Below, one piece after another: positions 36,661 through 46,610 of a stretch of DNA of 64,000 nucleotides. Every line of letters starts with the position of its first letter. The stretch's first letter is position 1. Below the pieces are notes generated by a model. It worked only from the letters and a program-made list of their open reading frames with translations. It did no database searches and was not told the origin of the DNA. Source of the DNA: Klebsiella variicola (lineage in GTDB: Bacteria; Pseudomonadota; Gammaproteobacteria; Enterobacterales; Enterobacteriaceae); NCBI RefSeq assembly GCF_000828055.2, contig NZ_CP010523.2:2108001-2172000 (forward strand), written 5' to 3'. The translations under genes were made by a program, and so were the position numbers.

Positions 36661-38049
36661 ATGAGTCAATCTTCCCTCCCGGAGAAGGCTAACCGCTCGG
36701 TCATTACCGACTGGCGCCCTGAAGATCCTGAATTCTGGCAACAGCGCGGTCACCGTGTGGCGAGCCGTAATCTATGGATCTCCGTTCCCTGTCTGTTACT
36801 GGCGTTCTGCGTATGGATGTTGTTCAGCGCCGTCGCCGTTAATCTCAACAAAGTGGGCTTTCAGTTTACGACCGATCAGCTGTTTATGCTGACCGCACTG
36901 CCGGCGCTGTCTGGCGCCTTATTGCGCGTGCCTTACGCTTTCATGGTGCCGCTGTTCGGCGGCCGTCGCTGGACGGCGTTCAGCACCGGGATCATGATTA
37001 TTCCGTGCGTCTGGCTGGGCTTTGCGGTCCAGGATACTTCCACGCCGTTTAGCGTCTTCGTGATTATCTCGCTGCTGTGCGGCTTCGCCGGGGCCAACTT
37101 TGCCTCCAGTATGGCTAACATCAGCTTCTTCTTCCCGAAAGCGAAGCAGGGCGGGGCGCTCGGCGTCAATGGCGGCCTTGGTAATATGGGCGTCAGCGTG
37201 ATGCAGCTGGTCGCGCCGCTGGTGGTGTCGGTCTCAGTGTTTGCCATTTTTGGCGGGACCGGCAGCGAGCAGCCGGACGGCTCAATGTTGTATCTGGAAA
37301 ACGCCGCGTGGATCTGGGTACCTTTCCTGATTATTTTCACTCTGGCGGCGTGGTTCTTTATGAACGACCTGTCGGCTTCTAAAGCCTCGCTGAGCGAACA
37401 GCTGCCGGTGCTCAAACGCCTGCACCTGTGGATCATGGCGCTGCTCTATCTGGCCACCTTCGGCTCCTTCATCGGATTCTCCGCCGGCTTCGCCATGCTG
37501 TCGAAAACCCAGTTCCCGGACGTGCAGATCCTGCACTACGCCTTCTTCGGCCCCTTTATTGGCGCGCTGGCGCGTTCGATGGGCGGGGCGATTTCCGACC
37601 GCCTCGGCGGGACCCGTGTGACGCTGGTTAACTTTGTGGTGATGGCTGTCTTCTGCGCGCTGCTGTTCCTGACCCTGCCGACCAACGGCCAGGGCGGCAA
37701 CTTCATCGCCTTCTTCGCGGTGTTCATGGTGCTGTTCCTGACCGCCGGGCTGGGGAGCGCCTCCACCTTCCAGATGATCTCCGTGATTTTCCGTAAGCTG
37801 ACCATGGACCGCGTGAAGGCCCAGGGCGGCAGCGAAGCGCAGGCGATGCGCGAGGCGGCGACCGATACTGCGGCGGCGCTGGGCTTTATCTCCGCTATTG
37901 GCGCCATCGGCGGCTTCTTTATTCCAAAAGCATTCGGTATCTCGCTGGATCTGACCGGTTCGCCGGCCGGCGCGATGAAAATCTTCCTGATCTTCTATAT
38001 CGCCTGCGTGATCATCACCTGGGCGGTATACGGCCGTAAGCGTCAGTAA
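36661..38049 (+). CDS. narK: Nitrate/nitrite antiporter NarK
   Basis: 462 residues, major facilitator family with 12 membrane segments. The two nitrate-signature stretches are present (GFAGANFASSMANISFFFPK with GALGVNGGLGN, and GLGSASTFQMISVIF). Imports nitrate and exports nitrite for the adjacent NarGHI enzyme. A terminator follows. Confidence 0.96.
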   Translation: MSQSSLPEKANRSVITDWRPEDPEFWQQRGHRVASRNLWISVPCLLLAFCVWMLFSAVAVNLNKVGFQFTTDQLFMLTALPALSGALLRVPYAFMVPLFGGRRWTAFSTGIMIIPCVWLGFAVQDTSTPFSVFVIISLLCGFAGANFASSMANISFFFPKAKQGGALGVNGGLGNMGVSVMQLVAPLVVSVSVFAIFGGTGSEQPDGSMLYLENAAWIWVPFLIIFTLAAWFFMNDLSASKASLSEQLPVLKRLHLWIMALLYLATFGSFIGFSAGFAMLSKTQFPDVQILHYAFFGPFIGALARSMGGAISDRLGGTRVTLVNFVVMAVFCALLFLTLPTNGQGGNFIAFFAVFMVLFLTAGLGSASTFQMISVIFRKLTMDRVKAQGGSEAQAMREAATDTAAALGFISAIGAIGGFFIPKAFGISLDLTGSPAGAMKIFLIFYIACVIITWAVYGRKRQ

Positions 38050-38076
38050 TCCGCCGCGTTCATCATGACGTTTGAA

Positions 38077-38107
38077 AAGGCGCGCTCCCAGGGCGGCGCC
38101 TTTTTTT
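38077..38107 (+). terminator. Terminator after narK
   Basis: The stem AAAGGCGC / GCGCCTTT with a GC-rich loop and seven T lies 27 bases after the narK stop. Confidence 0.75.
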
Positions 38108-38295
38108 ACGTCACTCGTTAGTTACAACATACTAATGGATGATTTGATTCATATTGGCCACAGAGCCGGGAAGGGACGGCTTGCCAGCGAAACGGCTCTA
38201 CCCCTTAATACCTCCTTTGTTAACAAATCCTTCCATGATGACGGCTTTTTAGGAAAAAGAGCTTATAAAACATAAAATTAAAAAATAGTATCTCA

Positions 38296-38390
38296 TACCA
38301 CCTTGGTGGTAATCGCGGTTTCCCTCCGCTTTGACAAGCCAGTCCGGATTGATCGCCATCAATTCTCGCCCTCTTTCATAGCGTTACCTT
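38296..38390 (+). promoter_or_regulatory. narG promoter: NarL-like palindrome and FNR box
   Basis: A perfect FNR box TTGAT-CGCC-ATCAA lies at 38349-38362. If it sits at -41.5 the start is near 38397, matching the E. coli layout. TACCACC-TT-GGTGGTA at 38296-38311 is an exact 7-2-7 dyad. Its right heptamer is centred at about -89, where E. coli has its main NarL site, although each heptamer matches TACYYMT at only 5 of 7 positions. The rest of the 405-base narK-narG gap shows no gene. Confidence 0.7.
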
Positions 38391-38454
38391 CGCTGCAAAT
38401 CCAGCAATGTCGATTTATCAGAGAGCCGTCAGGCTCCATATCAGGAGAAACCCG

Positions 38455-41400
38455 ATGAGTAAATTCCTGGACCGGTTTCGCTACTTCAAACAGAAGGGTG
38501 AAACCTTTGCCGATGGGCACGGCCAGCTTCTAAACACCAACCGGGACTGGGAGGATGGATACCGTCAACGTTGGCAGCATGACAAAATTGTGCGTTCCAC
38601 TCACGGTGTCAACTGCACCGGCTCATGCAGCTGGAAGATTTATGTGAAAAACGGTCTGGTGACCTGGGAAACGCAGCAGACTGACTACCCGCGCACCCGT
38701 CCGGACCTGCCGAACCACGAACCACGCGGTTGCCCACGCGGCGCCAGCTACTCCTGGTATTTGTACAGCGCGAACCGCCTGAAATACCCGCTGATGCGTA
38801 AACGTCTGATGAAGATGTGGCGGGAAGCGAAAGTTCAGCATAGCGATCCGGTTGAGGCATGGGCCTCGATTATTGAAGACGCCGACAAAGCCAAAAGCTT
38901 TAAACAGGCTCGCGGTCGCGGCGGGTTTGTCCGCTCCTCCTGGCAGGAAGTGAATGAGCTGATTGCCGCCTCCAACGTCTATACCGTCAAAACTTACGGT
39001 CCGGACCGCGTGGCCGGTTTCTCGCCGATCCCGGCGATGTCGATGGTTTCCTACGCCTCCGGCGCCCGTTATCTGTCGCTGATCGGCGGCACCTGCCTGA
39101 GTTTCTACGACTGGTACTGCGACCTGCCGCCAGCTTCGCCGATGACCTGGGGCGAACAGACCGACGTCCCCGAATCGGCGGACTGGTATAACTCCAGCTA
39201 CATTATCGCCTGGGGCTCCAACGTGCCGCAGACCCGTACCCCGGATGCCCACTTCTTTACCGAAGTCCGCTACAAAGGCACCAAAACCGTGGCGATCACC
39301 CCAGACTACGCCGAAATCGCCAAACTCTGCGATCTGTGGCTGGCGCCGAAGCAGGGTACCGATGCCGCGATGGCGCTGGCGATGGGCCATGTGATGCTGC
39401 GCGAGTTCCATCTCGATAAACCGAGCCAGTACTTCACCGATTATGTGCGCCGCTATACCGATATGCCGATGCTGGTGATGCTCGAGGAGCGCGACGGTTA
39501 TTATGCCGCTGGCCGTACGCTGCGCGCCTCCGACCTCGTGGATTCCCTTGGTCAGGAGAACAATCCGGAATGGAAAACCGTCGCCTTTGACGAGAAGGGC
39601 GACATGACCGTACCGAACGGTTCCCTCGGATTCCGCTGGGGCGACAAAGGCAAATGGAACCTCGAACAGCGCGACGGTAAAACTGGCGAAGAGATTGAGC
39701 TGCGTCTGAGCCTGCTGGGCAGCCATGATGAAGTGGCGAACGTCGGCTTCCCGTACTTCGGCGGCGAAGGTTCTGAGCACTTCAACAAAGTCGACCTCGA
39801 AAATATTCTGCTGCACAAACTGCCGGCCAAACGCCTGCAGTTGGCCGACGGCTCCACCGCTCTGGTGACCACCGTTTACGATCTGACCATGGCCAACTAT
39901 GGCCTGGAACGCGGTCTGAACGATGAAAACTGCGCCACCGGCTACGATGACATGAAAGCCTACACCCCGGCCTGGGCGGAGAAGATCACCGGCGTCTCCC
40001 GCGCGCATATCATCCGCACTGCACGTGAATTTGCCGATAACGCCGATAAGACCCATGGTCGCTCGATGATTATCGTCGGGGCGGGCCTCAACCACTGGTT
40101 CCACCTCGACATGAACTACCGCGGCCTGATCAATATGCTGGTCTTCTGCGGCTGCGTCGGTCAGAGCGGCGGCGGTTGGGCGCACTATGTGGGCCAGGAA
40201 AAACTGCGTCCGCAGACCGGCTGGCAGCCGCTGGCGTTCGCCCTTGACTGGCAGCGTCCGGCACGTCACATGAACAGTACCTCGTACTTCTATAACCACT
40301 CCAGTCAGTGGCGCTATGAAACCGTGACTGCGCAGGAACTGCTGTCGCCGATGGCGGATAAATCCCGTTACAGCGGCCACCTGATCGACTTTAATGTGCG
40401 CGCAGAGCGCATGGGCTGGCTGCCGTCTGCGCCGCAGTTAGGGGTGAACCCGCTGCGTATCGCTGATGAAGCGAAAAAAGCCGGCATGACCCCGGTGGAT
40501 TACACCGTGAAGTCGTTGAAAGAGGGCTCGATTCGCTTTGCGGCCGAGCAGCCGGAAAACGGCAAAAACCACCCGCGTAACCTGTTTATCTGGCGCTCCA
40601 ACCTGCTGGGCTCCTCCGGTAAAGGCCATGAGTATATGCTCAAGTACCTGCTGGGTACCGAGAACGGCATTCAGGGCAAAGACCTCGGCAAGCAGGGCGG
40701 CGTGAAGCCGGAAGAAGTCGAATGGCGGGATAACGGCCTCGACGGCAAACTGGATCTGGTGGTGACCCTCGATTTCCGTCTGTCGAGCACCTGTCTCTAC
40801 TCCGACATCGTGCTGCCGACCGCCACCTGGTACGAAAAAGACGACATGAATACCTCGGATATGCATCCGTTTATTCACCCGCTGTCGGCCGCCGTTGACC
40901 CGGCCTGGGAATCGAAGAGCGACTGGGATATCTATAAAGGTATCGCGAAGAAATTCTCTGAAGTCTGCGTGGGCCACCTCGGCAAAGAAACCGACGTCGT
41001 CACGCTGCCGATCCAGCACGACTCCGCCGCGGAAATGGCGCAGCCGCTGGATGTCAAAGACTGGAAAAAAGGCGAATGCGATCTCATTCCGGGGAAAACC
41101 GCGCCGCATATTATTCCGGTTGAGCGTGATTACCCGGCGACTTACGAACGTTTCACCTCGATCGGTCCGCTGCTGGAAACCATCGGCAACGGCGGGAAAG
41201 GCATCGCCTGGAACACCCAGAGCGAGATGGACCTGCTGCGTAAGCTCAACTACACCAAGGCGGAAGGCCCGGCGAAAGGCCAGCCGAAGCTGGAAACGGC
41301 CATCGACGCCGCGGAAATGATCCTCACCCTGGCGCCGGAAACCAACGGTCAGGTGGCGGTGAAGGCGTGGAAAGCGCTGAGCGAGATCACCGGTCGCGAG

Positions 41401-42198
41401 CACGCGCACCTGGCGCTGAACAAAGAAGACGAGAAGATCCGCTTCCGCGATATTCAGGCGCAGCCGCGGAAGATTATCTCCAGCCCGACCTGGTCTGGCC
41501 TGGAAGATGAACATGTCTCCTATAACGCTGGGTATACCAACGTTCACGAGCTGATCCCGTGGCGGACGCTGTCCGGCCGTCAATCGCTGTATCAGGATCA
41601 TCAGTGGATGCGCGACTTTGGCGAAAGCCTGCTGGTCTATCGTCCGCCGATCGACACCCGTTCGGTGAAAGCGGTGATGGGCGAGAAGTCCAACGGCAAC
41701 CCGGAGAAGGCGCTGAACTTCCTGACCCCGCACCAGAAATGGGGTATCCACTCGACCTACAGCGATAACCTGCTGATGCTGACCCTGTCGCGCGGCGGGC
41801 CGATCGTCTGGATGAGCGAAGCGGATGCGAAAGATCTGGGTATCGAAGATAACGACTGGATCGAAGTGTTTAACGCCAACGGCGCCCTGACGGCGCGTGC
41901 GGTGGTGAGCCAGCGTGTACCGGCCGGGATGACCATGATGTATCACGCGCAGGAACGCATCGTGAACCTGCCGGGATCTGAAATCACCGGTCAGCGCGGG
42001 GGGATCCACAACTCCGTCACCCGTATTACGCCAAAACCGACCCACATGATCGGCGGCTACGGCCACCTGGCCTATGGCTTTAACTACTACGGTACCGTCG
42101 GCTCCAACCGCGATGAGTTTGTAGTGGTACGTAAGATGAAGAACATTAACTGGTTAGACGGCGAAGGCAACGACCAGGTACAGGAGAGCGTAAAATGA
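38455..42198 (+). CDS. narG: Respiratory nitrate reductase alpha subunit NarG
   Basis: 1247 residues from the ATG at 38455 (MSKFLDRFRYFKQKG), same length as E. coli; a start at 38407 is in frame but not conserved. Molybdenum bis-MGD catalytic subunit on the cytoplasmic side of the membrane. The FS0 [4Fe-4S] ligands include His50, Cys54 and Cys58 in THGVNCTGSCSWK. Reduces nitrate to nitrite with electrons from NarH. Overlaps narH by ATGA. Confidence 0.98.
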   Translation: MSKFLDRFRYFKQKGETFADGHGQLLNTNRDWEDGYRQRWQHDKIVRSTHGVNCTGSCSWKIYVKNGLVTWETQQTDYPRTRPDLPNHEPRGCPRGASYSWYLYSANRLKYPLMRKRLMKMWREAKVQHSDPVEAWASIIEDADKAKSFKQARGRGGFVRSSWQEVNELIAASNVYTVKTYGPDRVAGFSPIPAMSMVSYASGARYLSLIGGTCLSFYDWYCDLPPASPMTWGEQTDVPESADWYNSSYIIAWGSNVPQTRTPDAHFFTEVRYKGTKTVAITPDYAEIAKLCDLWLAPKQGTDAAMALAMGHVMLREFHLDKPSQYFTDYVRRYTDMPMLVMLEERDGYYAAGRTLRASDLVDSLGQENNPEWKTVAFDEKGDMTVPNGSLGFRWGDKGKWNLEQRDGKTGEEIELRLSLLGSHDEVANVGFPYFGGEGSEHFNKVDLENILLHKLPAKRLQLADGSTALVTTVYDLTMANYGLERGLNDENCATGYDDMKAYTPAWAEKITGVSRAHIIRTAREFADNADKTHGRSMIIVGAGLNHWFHLDMNYRGLINMLVFCGCVGQSGGGWAHYVGQEKLRPQTGWQPLAFALDWQRPARHMNSTSYFYNHSSQWRYETVTAQELLSPMADKSRYSGHLIDFNVRAERMGWLPSAPQLGVNPLRIADEAKKAGMTPVDYTVKSLKEGSIRFAAEQPENGKNHPRNLFIWRSNLLGSSGKGHEYMLKYLLGTENGIQGKDLGKQGGVKPEEVEWRDNGLDGKLDLVVTLDFRLSSTCLYSDIVLPTATWYEKDDMNTSDMHPFIHPLSAAVDPAWESKSDWDIYKGIAKKFSEVCVGHLGKETDVVTLPIQHDSAAEMAQPLDVKDWKKGECDLIPGKTAPHIIPVERDYPATYERFTSIGPLLETIGNGGKGIAWNTQSEMDLLRKLNYTKAEGPAKGQPKLETAIDAAEMILTLAPETNGQVAVKAWKALSEITGREHAHLALNKEDEKIRFRDIQAQPRKIISSPTWSGLEDEHVSYNAGYTNVHELIPWRTLSGRQSLYQDHQWMRDFGESLLVYRPPIDTRSVKAVMGEKSNGNPEKALNFLTPHQKWGIHSTYSDNLLMLTLSRGGPIVWMSEADAKDLGIEDNDWIEVFNANGALTARAVVSQRVPAGMTMMYHAQERIVNLPGSEITGQRGGIHNSVTRITPKPTHMIGGYGHLAYGFNYYGTVGSNRDEFVVVRKMKNINWLDGEGNDQVQESVK

Positions 42199-43730
42199 AA
42201 ATTCGTTCACAAGTCGGCATGGTGCTGAATCTCGATAAGTGCATCGGCTGCCATACCTGTTCGGTGACCTGTAAAAACGTCTGGACCAGCCGGGAAGGGA
42301 TGGAATACGCCTGGTTCAACAACGTGGAGAGCAAACCTGGCGTTGGCTTCCCGAACGACTGGGAAAACCAGGAAAAATGGAAGGGCGGCTGGATCCGCAA
42401 AATCAACGGTAAACTGCAGCCGCGCATGGGCAACCGCGCGATGCTGCTGGGTAAAATCTTCGCCAACCCGCATCTGCCGGGGATCGATGATTACTACGAG
42501 CCGTTTGATTATGACTACCAGAATCTGCATAACGCGCCGGAAAGCAAACATCAGCCGATCGCCCGCCCGCGCTCGCTGATCACCGGCCAGCGGATGGACA
42601 AGATCACCAGCGGTCCGAACTGGGAAGAGATCCTCGGCGGCGAGTTCGAAAAACGCGCCAAAGATCAGAACTTCGACAACATGCAGAAGGCGATGTACGG
42701 TCAGTTCGAAAACACCTTCATGATGTATCTGCCGCGCTTGTGCGAGCACTGCCTGAACCCGGCCTGCGTCGCGACCTGCCCGAGCGGCGCTATCTATAAG
42801 CGTGAAGAAGACGGCATCGTACTGATCGACCAGGACAAGTGCCGCGGCTGGCGGATGTGTATCACCGGCTGTCCGTACAAGAAGATCTATTTCAACTGGA
42901 AGAGCGGGAAATCCGAGAAATGCATCTTCTGCTACCCGCGTATTGAATCCGGAATGCCGACGGTGTGCTCCGAAACCTGCGTGGGCCGTATCCGCTACCT
43001 TGGCGTACTGCTGTATGACGCAGATGCGATTGAAAACGCCGCCAGCACCGAGAACGAGAAAGATCTGTATCAGCGCCAGCTGGATGTGTTCCTCGATCCA
43101 AACGATCCAAAAGTGATTGAACAGGCGTTAAAAGATGGCGTACCGCAGGGGGTCATTGAGGCTGCGCAGCAGTCGCCGGTCTACAAAATGGCGATGGACT
43201 GGAAGCTGGCCCTGCCGCTGCACCCGGAATATCGCACCCTGCCAATGGTCTGGTACGTGCCGCCTCTGTCGCCAATTCAGTCGGCTGCGGACGCTGGCGA
43301 ATTGGGTAGCAACGGTATTCTGCCGGACGTGGAAAGCCTGCGTATTCCGGTGCAATACCTGGCGAACCTGCTGACCGCGGGCGATACCCAGCCGGTCCTG
43401 CTGGCCCTGAAACGCATGCTGGCGATGCGCCACTATAAACGTGCGGAAACCGTTGACGGCGTCGTCGATACCCGCGCGCTGGAAGAGGTGGGGCTGAGCG
43501 AAGCGCAGGCCCAGGAGATGTACCGCTATCTGGCGATCGCTAACTACGAAGATCGTTTCGTGGTGCCGAGCAGCCACCGTGAACAGGCGCGAGAAGCGTT
43601 TCCGGAGAAAAACGGCTGCGGCTTCAGCTTTGGCGATGGCTGCCACGGCTCGGACAGCCAGTTCAACCTGTTCAACAGCCGTCGCATCGACGCTATCGAC
43701 GTGACCAGCAAAACGGAGCCGCACGCATGA
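42195..43730 (+). CDS. narH: Respiratory nitrate reductase beta subunit NarH
   Basis: 511 residues. Iron-sulfur electron-transfer subunit with four Cys groups: CIGCHTCSVTCK, CEHCLNPACVATCP, CRGWRMCITGCP and CIFCYPRIESGMPTVCSETC. In the third a Trp replaces a Cys, which gives the [3Fe-4S] centre typical of NarH. Passes electrons from NarI haem to NarG. Overlaps narG and narJ by 4 bases each. Confidence 0.98.
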   Translation: MKIRSQVGMVLNLDKCIGCHTCSVTCKNVWTSREGMEYAWFNNVESKPGVGFPNDWENQEKWKGGWIRKINGKLQPRMGNRAMLLGKIFANPHLPGIDDYYEPFDYDYQNLHNAPESKHQPIARPRSLITGQRMDKITSGPNWEEILGGEFEKRAKDQNFDNMQKAMYGQFENTFMMYLPRLCEHCLNPACVATCPSGAIYKREEDGIVLIDQDKCRGWRMCITGCPYKKIYFNWKSGKSEKCIFCYPRIESGMPTVCSETCVGRIRYLGVLLYDADAIENAASTENEKDLYQRQLDVFLDPNDPKVIEQALKDGVPQGVIEAAQQSPVYKMAMDWKLALPLHPEYRTLPMVWYVPPLSPIQSAADAGELGSNGILPDVESLRIPVQYLANLLTAGDTQPVLLALKRMLAMRHYKRAETVDGVVDTRALEEVGLSEAQAQEMYRYLAIANYEDRFVVPSSHREQAREAFPEKNGCGFSFGDGCHGSDSQFNLFNSRRIDAIDVTSKTEPHA

Positions 43731-44437
43731 TTGAACTCGTGATTATGTCGCGTCTGCTCGAATACCCTGACGCTGCCTTATGGCAGCATCAGCAGGAGAT
43801 GTTCGAGGCGCTCGCGTCATCAGAGAAACTCAGCAAAGAGGATGCCCACGCGCTGGGCGTTTTCCTGCGCGATTTAGTGGCTCAGGATCCGCTGGACGCC
43901 CAGGCGGCCTATAGCGAACTGTTTGACCGCGGCCGTGCCACCTCGCTGCTGCTGTTTGAACATGTCCACGGCGAATCCCGCGATCGCGGGCAGGCGATGG
44001 TGGATCTGATGGCGCAGTATGAGCGCCACGGTCTGCTGCTTGATAGCCATGAGCTGCCGGATCACCTGCCGCTGTACCTTGAGTATCTGGCGCAACTGCC
44101 GGAAGAGGAAGCGCTCGGCGGCCTGCGGGACGTCGCGCCGATCCTCGGCCTGCTCAGCGCGCGCCTGCAGCAGCGCGAAAGTCGCTATGCGGTGCTGTTC
44201 GAGCTGTTGCTGAAGCTGGCCAATACCCAGGTCGACAGTCAGAAGGTGGCGGAGAAGATTGCCGACGAGGCGCGCGACGATACGCCGCAGGCGCTGGACG
44301 CGGTCTGGGAAGAAGAACAGGTCAAATTCTTTGCCGACCAGGGCTGCGGCGAGTCGGAAATTTCCGCTCACCAGCGTCGTTTTGCCGGAGCCGTAGCCCC
44401 GCAATATCTGAATATCTCTAACGGAGGACAGCAATAA
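43727..44437 (+). CDS. narJ: Nitrate reductase assembly chaperone NarJ
   Basis: 236 residues, TorD/NarJ family helical chaperone. Binds apo-NarG and holds it for cofactor insertion and membrane docking; not part of the final enzyme. Motifs: [14 protein letters not shown] and [18 protein letters not shown]. Overlaps narH by 4 bases and narI by 1. Confidence 0.96.
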   Translation: MIELVIMSRLLEYPDAALWQHQQEMFEALASSEKLSKEDAHALGVFLRDLVAQDPLDAQAAYSELFDRGRATSLLLFEHVHGESRDRGQAMVDLMAQYERHGLLLDSHELPDHLPLYLEYLAQLPEEEALGGLRDVAPILGLLSARLQQRESRYAVLFELLLKLANTQVDSQKVAEKIADEARDDTPQALDAVWEEEQVKFFADQGCGESEISAHQRRFAGAVAPQYLNISNGGQQ

Positions 44438-45114
44438 TGCACTTCCTGAATATGTTCTTCTTTGACATTTATCCGTACATTGCGGGCTCGGTGTTTCTGA
44501 TCGGCAGCTGGCTGCGCTATGACTATGGCCAGTACACCTGGCGCGCCGCCTCCAGCCAGATGCTGGATCGTAAGGGGATGAACCTGGCGTCGAACCTGTT
44601 CCATATCGGCATCCTGGGTATTTTCGCCGGCCACTTCCTCGGCATGCTGACCCCGCACTGGATGTATGAGTCCTTTCTGCCGATCGACGTCAAGCAGAAG
44701 ATGGCGATGATCGCCGGCGGCGCCTGCGGCGTGATGACCCTGGTGGGCGGGTTACTGCTGCTCAAGCGTCGTCTGCTCAGCCCGCGCGTTCGCGCCACCA
44801 CCACCGGAGCGGATATTCTGATCCTCTCCTTGCTGATGGTGCAGTGTGCGCTCGGCCTGCTGACGATCCCATTCTCAGCCCAGCATATGGACGGCAGTGA
44901 AATGATGAAGCTGGTTGGCTGGGCGCAGTCGGTGGTGACGTTCCACGGCGGCGCGTCACAGCATCTGGATGGCGTGGCATTTATTTTCCGCGTTCATCTG
45001 GTGCTGGGCATGACCCTGTTCCTGCTGTTCCCGTTCTCCCGTCTGGTTCATATCTGGAGCGCGCCGGTCGAATACCTGACGCGCAAATACCAGATTGTCC
45101 GCGCCCGTCGCTAA
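44437..45114 (+). CDS. narI: Respiratory nitrate reductase gamma subunit NarI
   Basis: 225 residues, five membrane segments, cytochrome b subunit with two haems and the quinol-oxidation site; anchors NarGH to the membrane. N-terminal [17 protein letters not shown] and conserved His residues in [16 protein letters not shown] and [12 protein letters not shown] are visible. Its TAA overlaps the stop of the convergent eamA-type gene. Confidence 0.97.
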   Translation: MHFLNMFFFDIYPYIAGSVFLIGSWLRYDYGQYTWRAASSQMLDRKGMNLASNLFHIGILGIFAGHFLGMLTPHWMYESFLPIDVKQKMAMIAGGACGVMTLVGGLLLLKRRLLSPRVRATTTGADILILSLLMVQCALGLLTIPFSAQHMDGSEMMKLVGWAQSVVTFHGGASQHLDGVAFIFRVHLVLGMTLFLLFPFSRLVHIWSAPVEYLTRKYQIVRARR

Positions 45115-46007
45115 CTGGCCCGCGATTGCTCACTGACCCCGCCGCGGCGGGGTTTTTTTTCGCCCCAGCCGAGGTTATTCCCTGCGGCGGCAAACAGAAT
45201 AAGCATCCCGCCAATCAACTGCACAGGGGTCAACGCATGGTGGAAGACCAGATAGTCGACCACCATTGCCACCAGCGGATAAATAAAGGAGAGCGAACCG
45301 GTAATGGGCGTCGGCAGTTTCTGTATCGCGCTATATAAAAGCTGATACATGATCCCGGTATGGACGATGCCGAGGATCAGCAGATAGCGCCAGGGGAAGC
45401 TGGCCGTCCATTCGGGGGCATGCACCAGCGGCAGCAGCATCACGACGCCAACGAGCACCTGAATAAAGGCGATATGCTGCGCGGGGAGCGGATGCAATTT
45501 GCGCGCGATAATGGCGGTCAGGGCATAGAAGAATGCCGCGCCCAGCGCCAGCAAAACGCCGGTGGTAAGCCCCTCTCCATGCGCAGACGTCAGCTCGCTT
45601 GACAACAGGATCACTACGCCGCCAAAGGCCAGCAGTAGCCATCCCCATTTCACGGCGCTGACCCGTTCCCCCAGCACCATCCCCATCAGTACCAGCATAA
45701 ACGGCTGGGTGTTATAGACCACGGTGGCCATACCGATTGAGATCCGCGAATAGGCGGCAAACAGCAGCAGCCAGTTGACGACCAGCGCCGCGCCGCCAAT
45801 TACTGCCAGAGCGAGAGTGAAACGCGTTAGCCGGCTGAAGGGCTGGCCGCTTAACACGATAAACACCAGTAAGGTTAGCGCGCCAATCAGGCAGCGCCAG
45901 AACACCACATCCATCACCGGCAAACCAGAGAGCAGCACGAACGCGCCGATCGAGCCGGAGATTATCATTGCCAGGCTCATTTGCCAGACGCCGCGGGTAA
46001 GTTGCAT
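45111..46007 (-). CDS. DMT-family (EamA) transporter
   Basis: 298 residues with 10 predicted membrane segments in two EamA repeats ([21 protein letters not shown] in the first, [20 protein letters not shown] in the second). Members export amino acids or other metabolites; the substrate here is unknown. It is divergent from an Lrp-type regulator 107 bases away, which probably controls it. The last 17 codons contain the narGHJI terminator on the opposite strand. Not at this position in E. coli K-12. Confidence 0.85.
   Translation of the reverse strand: MQLTRGVWQMSLAMIISGSIGAFVLLSGLPVMDVVFWRCLIGALTLLVFIVLSGQPFSRLTRFTLALAVIGGAALVVNWLLLFAAYSRISIGMATVVYNTQPFMLVLMGMVLGERVSAVKWGWLLLAFGGVVILLSSELTSAHGEGLTTGVLLALGAAFFYALTAIIARKLHPLPAQHIAFIQVLVGVVMLLPLVHAPEWTASFPWRYLLILGIVHTGIMYQLLYSAIQKLPTPITGSLSFIYPLVAMVVDYLVFHHALTPVQLIGGMLILFAAAGNNLGWGEKKPRRGGVSEQSRAS
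45136..45160 (+). terminator. narGHJI terminator inside the eamA-type coding sequence
   Basis: CCCCGCCG directly followed by its complement CGGCGGGG and then eight T. It begins 22 bases past narI and lies within the last codons of the convergent transporter gene, where it encodes the KKPRRGG tail. Confidence 0.88.
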
Positions 46008-46114
46008 TTTTCACCTCCATCATTTTTCAGTTATTGTGCGAAAAACCCTGACAGGGTGATATGGCTGAATTAAGGTAGAAAGACGCGAATGCCTTTTATA
46101 ATTAGGTGAAAAAC

Positions 46115-46558
46115 ATGAATGACGTACTTGATGAAATTGACCGGGCCATCCTCACTTGCCTGACTCAGGATGCCAGAGTCTCGCTAAAGGTATTGAGCGC
46201 GCGAGTAGGGCTGACCTCGCCGAGCACGGCCGAGCGGGTGAAGCGCCTGGAGGAGCGGGGCGTCATTCAGGGCTATGGTGCGCGGGTGAATCTCGCCGCG
46301 CTGGGCTACAGCCTCCAGGCGCTGGTGCGGGTCCGGCCGCTGCCTGGGCTGCTGCAGAAAGTGGATAAATATATCCAGGCGATGCCGGAATGCATTGAAA
46401 GTGACAAAGTGACCGGGGAAGATTGTTTCGTGATGCGCCTCGTGGTGCGCGATATTGCCCAGCTGGATACCCTGCTGGACGGTCTGGCCGAGTATGCGCA
46501 GTGTAACACCTCGGTGGTGAAAAGCTCGCCGGTAAAAAGGCGTTTGCCACCGCTGTGA
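46115..46558 (+). CDS. Lrp/AsnC-family transcriptional regulator
   Basis: 147 residues from the ATG at 46115 with AGGTG 6 bases upstream; a GTG three codons earlier is in frame. The N-terminal helix-turn-helix is LDEIDRAILTCLTQDARVSLKVLS and SPSTAERVKRLEERGVI, followed by a RAM-type ligand domain (VTGEDCFVMRLVVRDIAQLDTLL). Such proteins respond to amino acids, which fits control of the divergent EamA exporter. Confidence 0.88.
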   Translation: MNDVLDEIDRAILTCLTQDARVSLKVLSARVGLTSPSTAERVKRLEERGVIQGYGARVNLAALGYSLQALVRVRPLPGLLQKVDKYIQAMPECIESDKVTGEDCFVMRLVVRDIAQLDTLLDGLAEYAQCNTSVVKSSPVKRRLPPL

Positions 46559-46562
46559 GTTT

Positions 46563-46592
46563 CCCGGAGGCGGTGCTGCGCACCTTTCCGGG
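46563..46592. repeat. REP-like palindrome after the Lrp-type gene
   Basis: CCCGGAGGCGGTG-ctg-CGCACCTTTCCGGG pairs imperfectly and is followed by GCTACC, the usual look of an enterobacterial REP unit. It begins 4 bases after the stop codon and may also end transcription. Confidence 0.6.
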
Positions 46593-46610
46593 CTACCAGA
46601 CGGCGCCACC

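Noticed and set aside
38623-40380. 585-codon open frame on the minus strand inside narG
   Set aside because: It is antisense to a fully conserved narG, has no ribosome site or recognisable domain, and is His/Gly/Val-rich as expected of a shadow frame.
40438-42066. 542-codon open frame on the minus strand inside narG
   Set aside because: Shadow of narG codon usage with no family resemblance.
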